A stretch of 64,000 nucleotides of DNA from Kibdelosporangium banguiense (GTDB taxonomy: Bacteria; Actinomycetota; Actinomycetes; Mycobacteriales; Pseudonocardiaceae): contig NZ_JAGINW010000001.1 in assembly GCF_017876405.1 (NCBI RefSeq), positions 5,655,203-5,719,202 of the forward strand, read 5' to 3'. Below the pieces are notes generated by a model. The model saw nothing but the letters and a program-made list of their open reading frames with translations. It was not told the DNA's origin and made no database searches. The translations under genes were made by a program, and so were the position numbers. Shown here in pieces: positions 25,587-33,202 of this stretch. Position 1 is the stretch's first letter, and each line of letters opens with the position of its first letter.

Positions 25587-26320
25587 GAGGACTGGTACTG
25601 GCCGCGGGCCGGGGCTCGCGCCTCGGGCCGTTCACCACCGATCGGCCGAAATGCCTGGTGGAGCTGGCCGGAAGCACGCTGCTGGAGCGTCAGGTCGCCG
25701 CGTTGCGGGCGGCCGGGGCTCGTGAGGTGGGCGTGGTGACCGGCTGGCACAGCGAGGCCGTCCGGGCAACCGGTCTGCCGACGTTCCACAACTCGCGGTG
25801 GGCGAGCACGACCATGGTCGGATCGCTTGCCACTGCGAGGGAATGGCTGCTCGACGAGCCGCTGCTGGCCGGTTACGGCGACATCATCTACGGCGCGGCC
25901 ACCGCGTCGGCGCTCGCCGCGCAGGACGTGCCGCTGGCCATCGCCTACGACCCGGACTGGGAATCGTTGTGGCGCAAGCGTTTCAGCCAGCCACTCGGCG
26001 ACGCGGAAACGTTCGCGCTCGACGATTCCGGGTTTGTGGTGGACATCGGTGGCAAGCCTCGGACCACGGCGGACGTACGCGGGCAGTACATCGGCTTGGT
26101 GCGTTGGACACCGCAGGCGTGGGCGGCTGTCGAATCGGCAGGTGTGGATCCCGCCCTCGACATGACCGGGCTGCTGCGCCACCTGGTGGCCGAACGACTG
26201 GTGCCGGTGACCGCGATCCCGGTCGCCGACCCGTGGTGCGAGTTCGATCATCCGTCCGACCTGGAGGTCGGCTTGGACATCGCGCGAGCACTGGACGACA
26301 TCGCGGTGCGGGCGTCATGA
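25583..26320 (+). CDS. Predicted CTP:phosphoglutamine cytidylyltransferase (Cj1416-like nucleotidyltransferase)
   Basis: This 245-residue protein starts at ATG 25583 (ATGA overlap) behind GGAGGATTCCC. The N-terminal signature VLAAGRGSRLGPFTTDRPKC is that of sugar-phosphate/phosphocholine nucleotidyltransferases, followed by LAGYGDIIYG (metal-binding Asp region) and a C-terminal WCEFDHPSDLEVGLDIARAL that provides the second metal site. In the Cj1416 pathway it joins CMP from CTP to L-glutamine phosphate, giving CDP-L-glutamine. On its own it could be taken for a choline-phosphate or sugar-1-phosphate enzyme, but no partner for either role is nearby. Confidence 0.82.
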   Translation: MRGLVLAAGRGSRLGPFTTDRPKCLVELAGSTLLERQVAALRAAGAREVGVVTGWHSEAVRATGLPTFHNSRWASTTMVGSLATAREWLLDEPLLAGYGDIIYGAATASALAAQDVPLAIAYDPDWESLWRKRFSQPLGDAETFALDDSGFVVDIGGKPRTTADVRGQYIGLVRWTPQAWAAVESAGVDPALDMTGLLRHLVAERLVPVTAIPVADPWCEFDHPSDLEVGLDIARALDDIAVRAS

Positions 26321-26850
26321 CGGCGGGCGTTGTGTGGATCACGGGCTTGGCCGGTGCCGGTAAGAGCACAGTGGCCGCACATGTGCGTGATCGCTTGTTG
26401 GCAATGGGACAACTACCGGTGTTGCTGGACGGCGACGCGCTGCGCGCCATGCTGCCGTACACCCCTGGATACAGCCGGGACGAACGGCTCAAGCTCGCCC
26501 GGTACTACGCCCGCCTCGCCCGTGAACTGGCCGAACAGGGACACCTCGTCATTTGCGCGACCGTCTCGCTGTTCCACGAGGTGCACGAATGGAACCGGCG
26601 TGCCATCCCCGGCTACATCGAGGTGTGGTTGCGGGTCCCGGTTGCGCAACTACGCGATCGGGGCTGCCGGACCGAACTGTACGAGACCGCTGAGCAGGAC
26701 GTTGTCGGCATGGACACGCTGGCGGAGTTCCCACAGGGGCCCGATCTCGTGATCGACAACTACGGCCCGGCGACACCGGAGGCCGCGGCGGACCGGATCA
26801 TTGCGGCGCTTGACGTGTCCGGCCGGTCGACTGTGGGTAACTCCCCCTAG
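26317..26850 (+). CDS. Predicted cytidine diphosphoramidate 3'-kinase (APS-kinase family, Cj1415-like)
   Basis: This 177-residue protein starts at ATG 26317 (ATGA overlap). It has the APS-kinase fold: Walker A GLAGAGKST (10-18) and LLDGDALRAMLPYTPGYSRDE. True APS kinases have DGDNxR and an FISPYRxDR substrate motif; here these read DGDALR and CATVSLFHEVHEWNRR. The Asn and the ISPYR motif that contact APS are therefore missing. C. jejuni Cj1415, long annotated as APS kinase, phosphorylates the 3'-hydroxyl of cytidine diphosphoramidate. The product, a 3'-phosphonucleotide donor, resembles PAPS, which explains a sulfotransferase-fold partner. Confidence 0.82.
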   Translation: MTAGVVWITGLAGAGKSTVAAHVRDRLLAMGQLPVLLDGDALRAMLPYTPGYSRDERLKLARYYARLARELAEQGHLVICATVSLFHEVHEWNRRAIPGYIEVWLRVPVAQLRDRGCRTELYETAEQDVVGMDTLAEFPQGPDLVIDNYGPATPEAAADRIIAALDVSGRSTVGNSP

Positions 26851-26872
26851 AAGGACATTCCTGGAGGTGACG

Positions 26873-28333
26873 ATGACCAGCACCGACTCCCGCCCGCAGA
26901 CAGCCGGCGTGGCTCCTGGGGCGTGGGCGTCTCTTGCAGTGGTGTCGGGCGGGCTTTTCCTGGCCGTGATGTCCACGACCGTGGTCAGCGTGGCGTTGCC
27001 CGCGATCGGCCAGGCAGTACAGGCCAATGCCACCGACCTGGAATGGATCGTCGACGCCTACGTGCTTGTCTACGCGACTTTGCTGGTGGCGGGTGGCACG
27101 CTGGGTGACCGTTATGGTCGGAAAGGGTTGTTCCTGCTGGGCATCGGGTTGTTCGCCGGTGGGTCGCTGCTGACCGGCCTGGCATCGTCGGTGCCTGTGC
27201 TGCTGCTTGGCCGGGTGCTGCAGGGAATCGGCCCGGCTTTGCTGGTGCCGGGCAGCCTGACCATCATCCGTGCCACCTTCGAGGACGAGCGCAGACGTGC
27301 GGTGGCGATCGGCCTGTGGTCCACCAGTTCTGGTCTGGCCATGGCGTTGGGACCGGTGCTCGGTGGGGTGCTGGTGCATGCCGCCGGGTGGCGCTGGGTG
27401 TTCCTGTTCAACGTCCCGCTGGCCTTGATCCTGTTGCTGGTGGCCGCGAAATCGGTGCCGAAGCTGCCACGCGTGCCCGCCGAGGCCGGATTCGACTGGT
27501 GGGGTGCGGTGCTGTCCACTGTGTCCATTGCGCTGCTCGTGCTCGGTGTGATCGAAGGACAGGCGGCCGGTTGGGACGCGCCGCTCGTGATCGGGTGCTT
27601 CGTGGCCGGTGTGGCCGCGCTGGCCGGATTCGTGCTGTGGGAACGGCGGAAACGCGAACCGCTGGTGGACGTGAAGTTGTTCGCCTACCGCGGGTTCGCC
27701 GTCGCCAACGCCGCCGCGTTTGTGGTGTTCTTCGGGTTCATCGGTGTGATCGTCTACCTCAGCGCCTTCTTCCAGCAGGTTCGCGGCGAGTCGCCGGTAT
27801 CGGCCGGTCTGAACATCGCGATTCTCGGTGTTTCGCTGGCCATCGCGGCGGCGCTCACCGGGAAACTCGTCGAGCGGGTGGGCGAGCGCGGCCCGATGGT
27901 CTTCGGTCTCCTGCTGTCCGGTGCCGCCACGCTGGCGCTGTTGGTGCTGGACAACAAAAGTGGCATCGGCGAGATGTGGTGGCAGTTCGTCGCACTCGGC
28001 GTTGGTATCGGGTTGTGCGGGACGGTGACGACCACGATCGCGATGTCCGCGGTCGCGGCCGAACGCGCCGGGATGGCGTCGGCGATCGTCAACGCCCTGC
28101 GTCAGATCGGCCAGGTGTTCGGCGTGGCCGTGCTCGGAGCGTTGGTCTACGCCGGGCTGTCGCACGGTGGCGCCGGAGGCAAGCTTCCTCCGGAGCAAGG
28201 CATCCAGTTCGTCGACGGACTGCACAACGCGCTGTGGGTGGCGGGTCTGGCGCTGATCGCGGTGGCGATCGCCGCGGTGGCCCTACTGCCCCGAAGCGAC
28301 CATTCAGGACAACAGAAGGGGGCACCGAAATGA
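26873..28333 (+). CDS. MFS drug-efflux transporter (EmrB/QacA type, 14-TM)
   Basis: This 486-residue protein starts at ATG 26873 behind CTGGAGGTGACG, 22 bases after the kinase-like gene. It is a DHA2-type major facilitator with about 14 membrane segments: FLAVMSTTVVSVALPAIG in TM1, GGTLGDRYGRKGLFLLG as motif A, and GRVLQGIGPALLVPGSLTII as motif C region. The stop overlaps the oxidase start by 4 bases. It probably exports the finished phenazine and confers self-resistance. Confidence 0.9.
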   Translation: MTSTDSRPQTAGVAPGAWASLAVVSGGLFLAVMSTTVVSVALPAIGQAVQANATDLEWIVDAYVLVYATLLVAGGTLGDRYGRKGLFLLGIGLFAGGSLLTGLASSVPVLLLGRVLQGIGPALLVPGSLTIIRATFEDERRRAVAIGLWSTSSGLAMALGPVLGGVLVHAAGWRWVFLFNVPLALILLLVAAKSVPKLPRVPAEAGFDWWGAVLSTVSIALLVLGVIEGQAAGWDAPLVIGCFVAGVAALAGFVLWERRKREPLVDVKLFAYRGFAVANAAAFVVFFGFIGVIVYLSAFFQQVRGESPVSAGLNIAILGVSLAIAAALTGKLVERVGERGPMVFGLLLSGAATLALLVLDNKSGIGEMWWQFVALGVGIGLCGTVTTTIAMSAVAAERAGMASAIVNALRQIGQVFGVAVLGALVYAGLSHGGAGGKLPPEQGIQFVDGLHNALWVAGLALIAVAIAAVALLPRSDHSGQQKGAPK

Positions 28334-29691
28334 CACTCGACGTCAGCGAGTTGGCCCGGAACATCGCCGGGCCCGTGCTGAAGCCTGGCGACAAGGGATA
28401 CGAGCAGGAAACCGCGGGTATGCAGACGGCATTCCCGCGTGAACCGGATGTCGTAGTCGGTGCCACCGGACCGAACGACGTGCGTGCGGCTGTGCGGTTC
28501 GCAGTGGACAACAGCCTCCCGGTCGCGGTGCAAGGCACCGGGCACGCTTTCTCGACTTTGCGTGGTGGCCTGCTGGTGAACACCTCTCGGATGAACGCGA
28601 TCGAGGTGCACCCGCGCAAGCGCACTGTCCGGTTCGAGGCAGGCGTGCGATGGGCACAGGTGGTCGAAGCGACTGCGCCGCACGGCCTTGCGCCACTTTC
28701 GGGCAGCGCGCCGAACGTCGGGGCCATGGCGTACACGCTCGCCGGTGGCATGAGCTTGATGGGCAGGAAGTACGGCTACGCCGCAGACCACGTGCGCCAG
28801 ATCGACGTGGTGACCGCGGACGGCCGGTACCGGCACGTGACTGTCGACAATGACCCGGATCTGTTCTGGGCGTTGCGTGGCGGGCGGGACAACTTCGGCA
28901 TCGCCACCGCCGCCGAGGTCGATCTGGTCGAGGTGGACCAACTCTATGGTGGTGGCCTGTTCTTCGACGGCTCGATTGCCGGCGACGTGGTCCCGGCGTG
29001 GCGCCGGTGGACCGACGACCTGCCCGACGAGATGACCTCCTCGCTGGGTGTGGTGCCGTTCCCGGACATTCCGCCGATCCCGGAACCGTTGCGCGGAAAG
29101 CACGTCGTGCACATCCGTATCGCCTTCCTGGGCGACGCCGCCACTGGCGAGAAGCTCGTCGCACCGCTTCTCACGGCAGGATCGCGTCTTATGGAAGGGC
29201 TGCGGGAGATGCCGTACACCGAGGCGGGGACGATCTACAACGATCCGACCGACCCGATGCCGTACCACGGCACGAACGCGATGCTGTCCGATTTGGACGA
29301 CAAGGCGATCCAGACGCTCCTGGAGAACGCAGGTCCGGGCGCGCAGCACAAGTTCATCCTGGAACTGCGGCACATGGGCGGCGCCTACGGCCGTGAACCC
29401 GAGGTACCCAACGCGGTGAACCATCGGGACGCGGCGTACGCTCTGGGCGCGCTGAGCCGGATCGGGCCGGTGGACCTGCCGACGGCGGTCTCTGCTCACG
29501 CAGACCTGGCCAACGCGATGGCGCCGTGGTCGATCGGCTGTGGCCTGAACTTCACCTACGGCGACGCCTCTCCGGACGACGTGCGCGCGGTCTACAACGA
29601 CCAGGACTACCGGCGTCTGACGGAGCTGAAGTCCCGCTACGACCCGGAGAACCTGTTCCGGCTGAACTACAACATCCCGCCCGCCAGGTAG
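28330..29691 (+). CDS. Berberine-bridge-type FAD-linked oxidase
   Basis: This 453-residue protein starts at ATG 28330, coupled to the exporter. It has a PCMH-type FAD domain: VVVGATGPNDVRAAVRFA, the flavin-linking His in VAVQGTGHAFSTLRGG (about residue 75), SGSAPNVGAMAYTLAGG, and DPDLFWALRGGRDNFGIAT. The C-terminal BBE motif reads LKSRYDPENLFRLNYNIPP. Bicovalent members carry a Cys before the Val-Gly of the CxxVG segment; here the position reads SAPNVG, so only the His link is expected. No twin-Arg or Sec signal is visible, so it is cytoplasmic. Last gene of the tailoring operon; it could oxidise a hydroxymethyl or dihydrophenazine intermediate. Confidence 0.85.
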   Translation: MTLDVSELARNIAGPVLKPGDKGYEQETAGMQTAFPREPDVVVGATGPNDVRAAVRFAVDNSLPVAVQGTGHAFSTLRGGLLVNTSRMNAIEVHPRKRTVRFEAGVRWAQVVEATAPHGLAPLSGSAPNVGAMAYTLAGGMSLMGRKYGYAADHVRQIDVVTADGRYRHVTVDNDPDLFWALRGGRDNFGIATAAEVDLVEVDQLYGGGLFFDGSIAGDVVPAWRRWTDDLPDEMTSSLGVVPFPDIPPIPEPLRGKHVVHIRIAFLGDAATGEKLVAPLLTAGSRLMEGLREMPYTEAGTIYNDPTDPMPYHGTNAMLSDLDDKAIQTLLENAGPGAQHKFILELRHMGGAYGREPEVPNAVNHRDAAYALGALSRIGPVDLPTAVSAHADLANAMAPWSIGCGLNFTYGDASPDDVRAVYNDQDYRRLTELKSRYDPENLFRLNYNIPPAR

Positions 29692-29701
29692 GCCGGGGAC
29701 G

Positions 29702-29730
29702 GCGCTGGGCATCGTCACGATGCCCAGCGC
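29702..29730. terminator. Strong hairpin closing the phenazine tailoring operon
   Basis: A perfect 13-bp inverted repeat, GCGCTGGGCATCG and CGATGCCCAGCGC with a 3-base loop, begins 10 bases after the oxidase stop. It has no T-tract. It would work in both directions, also ending transcripts from the decayed minus-strand gene at 29743-30096. It marks the right boundary of the biosynthetic locus. Confidence 0.8.
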
Positions 29731-29742
29731 TGATCCGGCTGC

Positions 29743-30096
29743 TCACTCCTGGCAGGTCTTGTTCTTGTCGACGCAGTCCACCAGCCGCTTCATGATCGAC
29801 TGGTTCATCACGTTGGCGAAGTCGTCGTGGTCGGACAGCGGGTTGTGGTCCTCCTCGGGGAACGAGTCCACTGAGTACAGTCAGCCCTGCGGACGTTGTG
29901 CGCCGCGGGCGATCGCCGCTGACATCTTCTCCAGCAATGCCGCACGTTTGTCCTTCAAGGACTTCAGGACGCCCTCGGCCTTGCCCGCGGCCGCCAGCTG
30001 CGGGAAGAGACTTCCGGGACTGGGGGCTCTCGCCGGTGAATACGAAGCTCGATAGTAGATAGGCTCAACCGTGCGGGTGTCGTTATCGTTTCGTTG
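29743..30096 (-). pseudogene. Decayed minus-strand gene with an in-frame stop
   Basis: On the minus strand a frame runs from just after a stop at 30097-30099 to 29743, broken by an in-frame TGA at 29881-29883. The part before the break contains a charged helical stretch (VLKSLKDKRAALLEKM) and ends GAQRPQG; the part after continues YSVDSFPEEDHNPLSDHDD, then VMNQSIMKRLVDCVDKNKTC, and stops. The uninterrupted style of both halves suggests one former protein, possibly secreted given the terminal cysteines. I recognise no family. No intact gene is visible in 29731-30236. Confidence 0.45.
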
Positions 30097-30236
30097 TCAA
30101 ACCCGCGCCTTGCGCGTCCGCGTACTAGATGCAGTAGTAGGCTCGGCCCGAGCTGGTCGCCCGCGTGCTCTGGCAGTGTCCGGAGTGGAGAGTGGAATGC
30201 CAGGTGGTCGGGTGCCAAGAAGGTTCGGTGGTTGTG

Positions 30237-30485
30237 ATGGACGGCACGTTGGTGGCGATCGGCGGGAAGGTCGTTCTGTACTTTCCGGTGTTCGCCGTGT
30301 GGCTGGTGCTGATCGGGGCTGTGGTCAACCGTGATCGCGCGGTCATCGTCGCGCCGCTCGTGCTCGGCGCGCTGGTCGGCGTTCTCGCGGTGGCGACGAC
30401 CAATTTGTGGTTGTTGCTCCCGGTTCTGGCGGCCTGGGTGTGGGGCCTGGCCGGGATGATCATGACCCGGCGCAGGCAGATGTGA
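30237..30485 (+). CDS. Small membrane protein of unknown function
   Basis: This 82-residue protein, with ATG 30237 as the likely start, consists of three hydrophobic segments (VLYFPVFAVWLVLIGAVV, VIVAPLVLGALVGVLAVA and LWLLLPVLAAWVWGLAGMIM) and a basic end (MTRRRQM). I see no functional motif. It precedes the BlaI-like regulator by about 77 bases on the same strand. Confidence 0.5.
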   Translation: MDGTLVAIGGKVVLYFPVFAVWLVLIGAVVNRDRAVIVAPLVLGALVGVLAVATTNLWLLLPVLAAWVWGLAGMIMTRRRQM

Positions 30486-30562
30486 GCGACGGCATGGATT
30501 CGGGCAGCGCATCTCGGCCGGTCGGGAGCGGGACGGCTGGCTAGTGTGGTCGTGGAGGTTGT

Positions 30563-30925
30563 ATGCACGGTCTCGGTGAGCTTGAGTCGGCGGTCATGGA
30601 CGTGGTGTGGTCGGCCGCGCGGCCGATCAGGGTCCGGGACGTGCTGGACCAGTTGGACACCGGCCGGAAACTCGCCTACACCACGGTGATGACCGTGCTG
30701 GACAACCTGCACAGGAAGGGCTGGGTGGGGCGGGAACTGGAAGGCAAGGCGTACCTGTACCACGCCACTCGCACCCGGGCCGAGGTCGCCGCGCGGACGC
30801 TGCGGGACGTGCTCGCATCGTCAGGTGATCCCGAGGCGGCGTTGTTGCACTTCGTTCAATCGGCATCCGAGGAGGAGTCGGTCCTGCTTCGCAAGGCTCT
30901 CCGGAGGAAGGGCGGTAGTCGGTGA
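30563..30925 (+). CDS. BlaI/MecI/CopY-family transcriptional repressor
   Basis: This 120-residue protein starts at ATG 30563 behind GGAGGTTGT. The winged helix is typical of Penicillinase-repressor family proteins: LESAVMDVVWSAARPIRVRD, KLAYTTVMTVLDNLHRKGWV and GKAYLYHATRTRAEVAARTL. The C-terminal dimerisation/cleavage region is short. It is coupled (GTGA overlap) to a BlaR1-like M56 peptidase. Such pairs respond to cell-wall damage or beta-lactams, the peptidase inactivating the repressor; no beta-lactamase gene is nearby. Confidence 0.9.
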   Translation: MHGLGELESAVMDVVWSAARPIRVRDVLDQLDTGRKLAYTTVMTVLDNLHRKGWVGRELEGKAYLYHATRTRAEVAARTLRDVLASSGDPEAALLHFVQSASEEESVLLRKALRRKGGSR

Positions 30926-31866
30926 TCGCGGCGCTCGCGCTGCTTGTCGGTGCCTTCGCGGCCGGTGTGGTCGTTCCCGCTGTGCTGCGGCGTGCCGATA
31001 CGGCCCGTCTTGACCCTGTTGTCCTGCTTGTCGGGTGGCTTCTGTCCATTGTCGGTGTGCTGGCGGCGGCAGCGGCAGGCGTTGCCCTGTTCCTGATCCC
31101 GAACCACAGTCCGGCGACCAACATGCTTGCGTTGCTGCACAAGTGCTGGATGTCGGTAGCCCATGGCGCGACGCCACGCATCGAGGAGATCATCGGGTTG
31201 CTCGCCGCCGTGGTCTTCCTCGCCGTGGTCAGCAGGTTTCCGGTGATCGCGATTCGTACTGCCCGTCGCCGCAAGCGGATCGCGCAGGATCACCTCGCCG
31301 TGCTGAGCCTCGCCGCGCGTCGGGACGACGGCATGTTGTGGCTTGAGCACGACCGGCCGCTGGCCTTCAGCCTCGCCGGGCGTCCTGGGGTGGTGGTCGC
31401 GACCGAAGGCCTGACACGTCACCTGTCACCAGGCGAGGTACGGGCGGTCCTTGCGCACGAGCACGCTCACCTGCGCGGACGCCACCATCTTTTGATCACA
31501 TGCGTTGACGCGTTGGCGGCCGCGCTGCCTGTCGTCCCGCTCTTCCGGCAGGCTCCGGCGGCAGTCCGGGTCCTGGTCGAGATGGCCGCGGACGTGGCGG
31601 CCATCCGGGCCTGCGGCCATGCCGATGTGCATGCCGCGCTGGTCGGCGTTTCCGCTGATGGAGCACCTTCGGGCGCGCTGGCGATGGCAAGGGACGCGGT
31701 GGACGTCCGGCTTGCTCGCCTGCGCTCCGGTACGCGGCCCGCTGGCCGGGTACGGCAGACCCTGTCGTGCGGTCTGACGGCAGCTGCGGCTGTGGCGTTG
31801 CCGATCTGGGTGGGAGTCTGGATCCTGGTGGGCGTGGCCCTGGTTTCCTGTCCCGTCTTCGGTTGA
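30922..31866 (+). CDS. M56-family membrane metallopeptidase (BlaR1-like, without sensor domain)
   Basis: This 314-residue protein starts at GTG 30922. Membrane segments occur near residues 1-20, 30-55, 85-105 and 285-305. The zinc motif HExxH is seen in VRAVLAHEHAHLRGRHHLL (near residue 180), with LAFSLAGRPGVVVATEGL before it. It lacks the extracellular penicillin-binding sensor of BlaR1, as is common in actinomycetes. It probably cleaves or triggers cleavage of the BlaI-like repressor encoded just upstream. Confidence 0.88.
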   Translation: MIAALALLVGAFAAGVVVPAVLRRADTARLDPVVLLVGWLLSIVGVLAAAAAGVALFLIPNHSPATNMLALLHKCWMSVAHGATPRIEEIIGLLAAVVFLAVVSRFPVIAIRTARRRKRIAQDHLAVLSLAARRDDGMLWLEHDRPLAFSLAGRPGVVVATEGLTRHLSPGEVRAVLAHEHAHLRGRHHLLITCVDALAAALPVVPLFRQAPAAVRVLVEMAADVAAIRACGHADVHAALVGVSADGAPSGALAMARDAVDVRLARLRSGTRPAGRVRQTLSCGLTAAAAVALPIWVGVWILVGVALVSCPVFG

Positions 31867-31883
31867 GAACTTCGGTTGAGAAC

Positions 31884-32684
31884 GTGGTCGTCACGCAGGA
31901 CGGATGCCGGCTCTGGACGGCCGGCACCGGTCAGGGCGAGCCGCTGATCATGTGTCACGGCGGTCCCGGCTTGTGGGACATGTTCGGTGATCTCGCGGCG
32001 GTCCTGGCCACGAGAATGCGGGTGATTCGCTGGGATCAGCGTGGATGCGGACGATCGGAACGACGCGGTCCGTACACGCTGGCGCGCACGGTTCAGGATC
32101 TGGACACTGTCCGCAGGCATTTCGGGTGGGATCGCGTGGCCGTGCTTGGGCACTCATGGGGCGCGACGGTGGCGTTGCGTTATGCCCTGGATCATCCGGA
32201 TCAGGTCAGCAAGCTTGTCTACGTGTCCGGCACCGGCCTCGGCTGGGACTGGCATGAGCACTACGAACGGAACTTCGCCGCACGTCTGGGGTCTGGCCAG
32301 GCGCGGCTGACCGAGCTGAAGGAAAGCGCCCGTACCGAGGCCGAGGACCGGGAACTCGCGATACTGCAATGGTCCGCGGACTTCGCCGACTCTGGGAAAG
32401 CGGTCGGTTACGCGGAGCGGATGGCCGATCCGTGGTTCGAGGTCAATTACGAGTGCAACGCGGCGATGAGCGCGGAGCCACGGCTGGACGCCGAGGCATG
32501 TCGCGTGCTGGCGGTTCCGACGCTGATCGTGGACGGCGCACAGGACATCCGGCCTCGTTGGGCCGTGGATTCGTTGCATCGGGCCCTGCCGTCGGTGACA
32601 CGAGTGGTGTTGCGCAACGCGGGTCATGTGCCATGGCTGGAAGCACCTGACGAGTTCTCTTCGGCCGTTCTGAGGTTTCTCTAG
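31884..32684 (+). CDS. Alpha/beta hydrolase, proline iminopeptidase-like
   Basis: This protein has 266 residues from GTG 31884, which fits the family N-terminus (VVTQDGCRLWTAG); TTG 31863, overlapping the peptidase stop, is an alternative. The oxyanion region is MCHGGPGLWDMF, the nucleophile elbow GHSWGATVALRYAL, the acid IVDGAQDIRPR, and the catalytic His in LRNAGHVPWLEAP. The WDQRGCGRSERRGPYTL segment is shared with proline iminopeptidases (S33). Substrate unknown. Confidence 0.8.
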   Translation: MVVTQDGCRLWTAGTGQGEPLIMCHGGPGLWDMFGDLAAVLATRMRVIRWDQRGCGRSERRGPYTLARTVQDLDTVRRHFGWDRVAVLGHSWGATVALRYALDHPDQVSKLVYVSGTGLGWDWHEHYERNFAARLGSGQARLTELKESARTEAEDRELAILQWSADFADSGKAVGYAERMADPWFEVNYECNAAMSAEPRLDAEACRVLAVPTLIVDGAQDIRPRWAVDSLHRALPSVTRVVLRNAGHVPWLEAPDEFSSAVLRFL

Positions 32685-32698
32685 GCTACGTTTGTCCG

Positions 32699-33196
32699 GT
32701 GAAGCGCTTGGGACAGGCTTTGGCGGCCGCCATGATGTTCGCCCTGATCAGCGCGTGCGGCCTGGGGCTAGTGGTGGAGGGCCGGCCGGTGGCGCCGCCG
32801 CTGGACACGGCCAAGGACACCGCGAAGCCGAAGACCACGACGCCCAGGCCGTCCTCACCACCACAGACCACAGCATCGGCCACCACCGCGACGACGACAT
32901 CGGTCCCATCGACCCCCGACAGTGTCGTGCGGGCCTACTTCGAGGCGATCAACGCCAAGGACTACCAGCTCGCATGGTCCCTCGGCGGGAAGAACGTCGG
33001 CCAGCCCTTCGAGGCGTTCGCCGCCGGTTTCGCCACGACCGACCGTGACGACCTGGTCGTCCTGTCCGTCCAGGGCAACGTCGTCACCGCCGAACTCACC
33101 GCCTTCCAGACCGACGGGACCACCCGGAAGTTCCGCGGCGTCTACACCGTCGCCGGCGACACGATCGCCCGATTCTCGGTGCGGGAGACCAAGTGA
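32699..33196 (+). CDS. Secreted lipoprotein with Thr/Pro-rich linker
   Basis: This 165-residue protein starts at GTG 32699. A signal peptide ends in the lipobox LISAC (Cys20), so it should be anchored to the outer face of the membrane. A 40-residue Thr/Ser/Pro-rich linker (KPKTTTPRPSSPPQTT) is followed by an NTF2-like small domain (VVRAYFEAINAKDYQLAWSL). Function unknown; such domains often bind ligands or modulate partners. Confidence 0.7.
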   Translation: MKRLGQALAAAMMFALISACGLGLVVEGRPVAPPLDTAKDTAKPKTTTPRPSSPPQTTASATTATTTSVPSTPDSVVRAYFEAINAKDYQLAWSLGGKNVGQPFEAFAAGFATTDRDDLVVLSVQGNVVTAELTAFQTDGTTRKFRGVYTVAGDTIARFSVRETK

Positions 33197-33202
33197 AATG
33201 CG

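Noticed and set aside
20989..26850. Simple PAPS supply and sulfation pathway
   Set aside because: There is no ATP sulfurylase, the kinase lacks APS motifs, and sulfation would not need the glutamine-kinase, hydrolase or cytidylyltransferase-like genes. It remains possible for the transferase alone.
22678..26850. Capsule or cell-surface phosphoramidate decoration
   Set aside because: No capsule or glycosyltransferase genes are in the region; the cassette lies within a phenazine operon with its own exporter and regulator.
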